Shown here piece by piece: positions 7,525-7,919 of a stretch of DNA of 7,919 bases. This DNA comes from Clostridiales bacterium. Its GTDB lineage: Bacteria; Bacillota; Clostridia; Oscillospirales; Acutalibacteraceae. Position 1 is the first letter of the stretch, and each line of letters begins with the position of its first letter. The stretch is from contig JAAZFZ010000068.1 of assembly GCA_012511485.1 (NCBI GenBank), positions 1 through 7,919 of the forward strand, given 5' to 3'. Under the pieces are notes generated by a model. It saw nothing but the letters and a program-made list of their open reading frames with translations, had not been told where the DNA came from and did no database searches. The translations under genes were made by a program, and so were the position numbers.

Positions 7525-7919
7525 AAGTATCCTATGTAGATCAAAATCCTTCAATTTTCTAATTGATTTTATTGCTCCCTCTAGCATCATTGCACCCTGC
7601 TCACCCTTAATGCAGCAGCCTTCAAATGCCCTGTGAATAAGAGAGCATCTGAGCATAAGCTCAAAAAGCTCGCTTTCTCCGCCGCTTATCTCTTTATTAT
7701 TAAGGTATTCGATAATACTATCTTCAGTTATGCGGATGTTCCCGTTCCAGAGCTCAACGCAAATTTCAAACAGCCTCGGAATTTCACCATCATCAGAGGG
7801 CAGCTCCTTTGTTGAAGAAAGGTGTCTTAAAACGCCCATGCCTTCCCGCTCAAGGATATAGTAGTTATCACAAATCCACTCATCGAAGGATGAATCAACC
7901 TTACCTTTAAGTGTAAAGG
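7522..7919 (-). CDS. ndvB: N-terminal piece of the same cyclic beta-1,2-glucan synthase, partial at the right edge and ended by an in-frame TAA
   Basis: The frame is open from the first complete codon (7917) to the TAA at 7522-7524, giving 131 visible residues. The true start lies beyond the window; the ATG at 7839 is internal, because the frame continues upstream of it (DEWICDNYYILEREGMG). The residues match the pattern of the NdvB-family N-terminal region: a DNYYILE-like segment, then PRLFEICVEL, then SELFELMLRCSLIHRAF, then SIRKLKDFDLHRIL. This region is cytoplasmic or of unknown role in the family and precedes the first membrane segments. It is in exactly the same frame as the 2278-codon piece downstream. 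The codons after the stop (EVSPVERILLRDPAGYY) continue the family consensus, so this was, or is, one gene. By itself this fragment would have no catalytic domain. Confidence 0.85.
   Translation of the reverse strand, partial: FTLKGKVDSSFDEWICDNYYILEREGMGVLRHLSSTKELPSDDGEIPRLFEICVELWNGNIRITEDSIIEYLNNKEISGGESELFELMLRCSLIHRAFEGCCIKGEQGAMMLEGAIKSIRKLKDFDLHRIL

Larger units (their letters stand above)
661..7919 (-). pseudogene. ndvB: Whole cyclic beta-1,2-glucan synthase locus, interrupted once by TAA and partial at its 5' end
   Basis: This entry covers both pieces as one locus of 2417 visible sense codons plus the stop. Family members are usually about 2800 residues in rhizobia and somewhat shorter in Firmicutes, so only a modest N-terminal part should be missing beyond the right edge. 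The only visible lesion is the TAA at 7522-7524. No frameshift or missing catalytic motif was found over the other 7 kb, which argues for a very recent mutation, a base-call error, or a tolerated stop, and against long decay. The pseudogene label is therefore provisional. Confidence 0.55.

Noticed and set aside
1..7919. CRISPR array, tRNA, rRNA, insertion sequence or attachment site
   Set aside because: No regularly spaced repeats, RNA-gene cores, transposase motifs or terminal inverted repeats were seen on either strand.

Overview
The window is dominated by one very large minus-strand gene for a cyclic beta-1,2-glucan synthase of the NdvB/ChvB/Cgs type. It runs from beyond the right edge down to position 661. 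The order of modules is a conserved N-terminal region, a membrane-embedded GT84 glycosyltransferase, a glycoamylase-like (PF10091, GH189-type) cyclisation module, and a GH94 phosphorylase module with two beta-sandwich regions and an (alpha/alpha)6 catalytic barrel. The reading frame is open across the whole window except for a single TAA at 7522-7524. That TAA replaces one residue in a conserved stretch, with no change of frame on either side. As written, the gene is therefore split into an N-terminal piece (7919 to 7522) and a 2278-codon piece (down to 661). This could be a fresh nonsense mutation, a sequencing or assembly error, or a truly two-part or read-through gene; the sequence alone cannot decide.

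To the left, a strong hairpin at 613-643 looks like the terminator of the synthase. From there to position 52 is an AT-rich intergenic region of about 560 bases. It contains a 12-bp tandem repeat, a very good minus-strand sigma-A/sigma-70-type promoter (TTGACA, 17-bp spacer, TATATT), and then an unusually long leader of about 255 nt. The leader can fold into several hairpins. It leads to a perfect AGGAGG ribosome-binding site and a TTG-started gene whose first 17 codons look like a signal peptide. That gene runs off the left edge, so its function cannot be read.

The organism is probably a member of the Firmicutes, most likely Clostridia. This is an inference from the strong AGGAGG site with a TTG start, the style of the Lys-rich signal peptide, AT-rich spacers around a gene of moderate GC, and the close-packed NdvB-like protein, which is shorter than the roughly 2800-residue rhizobial enzymes. 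The two genes point the same way but appear to be separate transcription units, so no functional link between them is shown. All other open frames on either strand within 661-7919 are shadows of the synthase.
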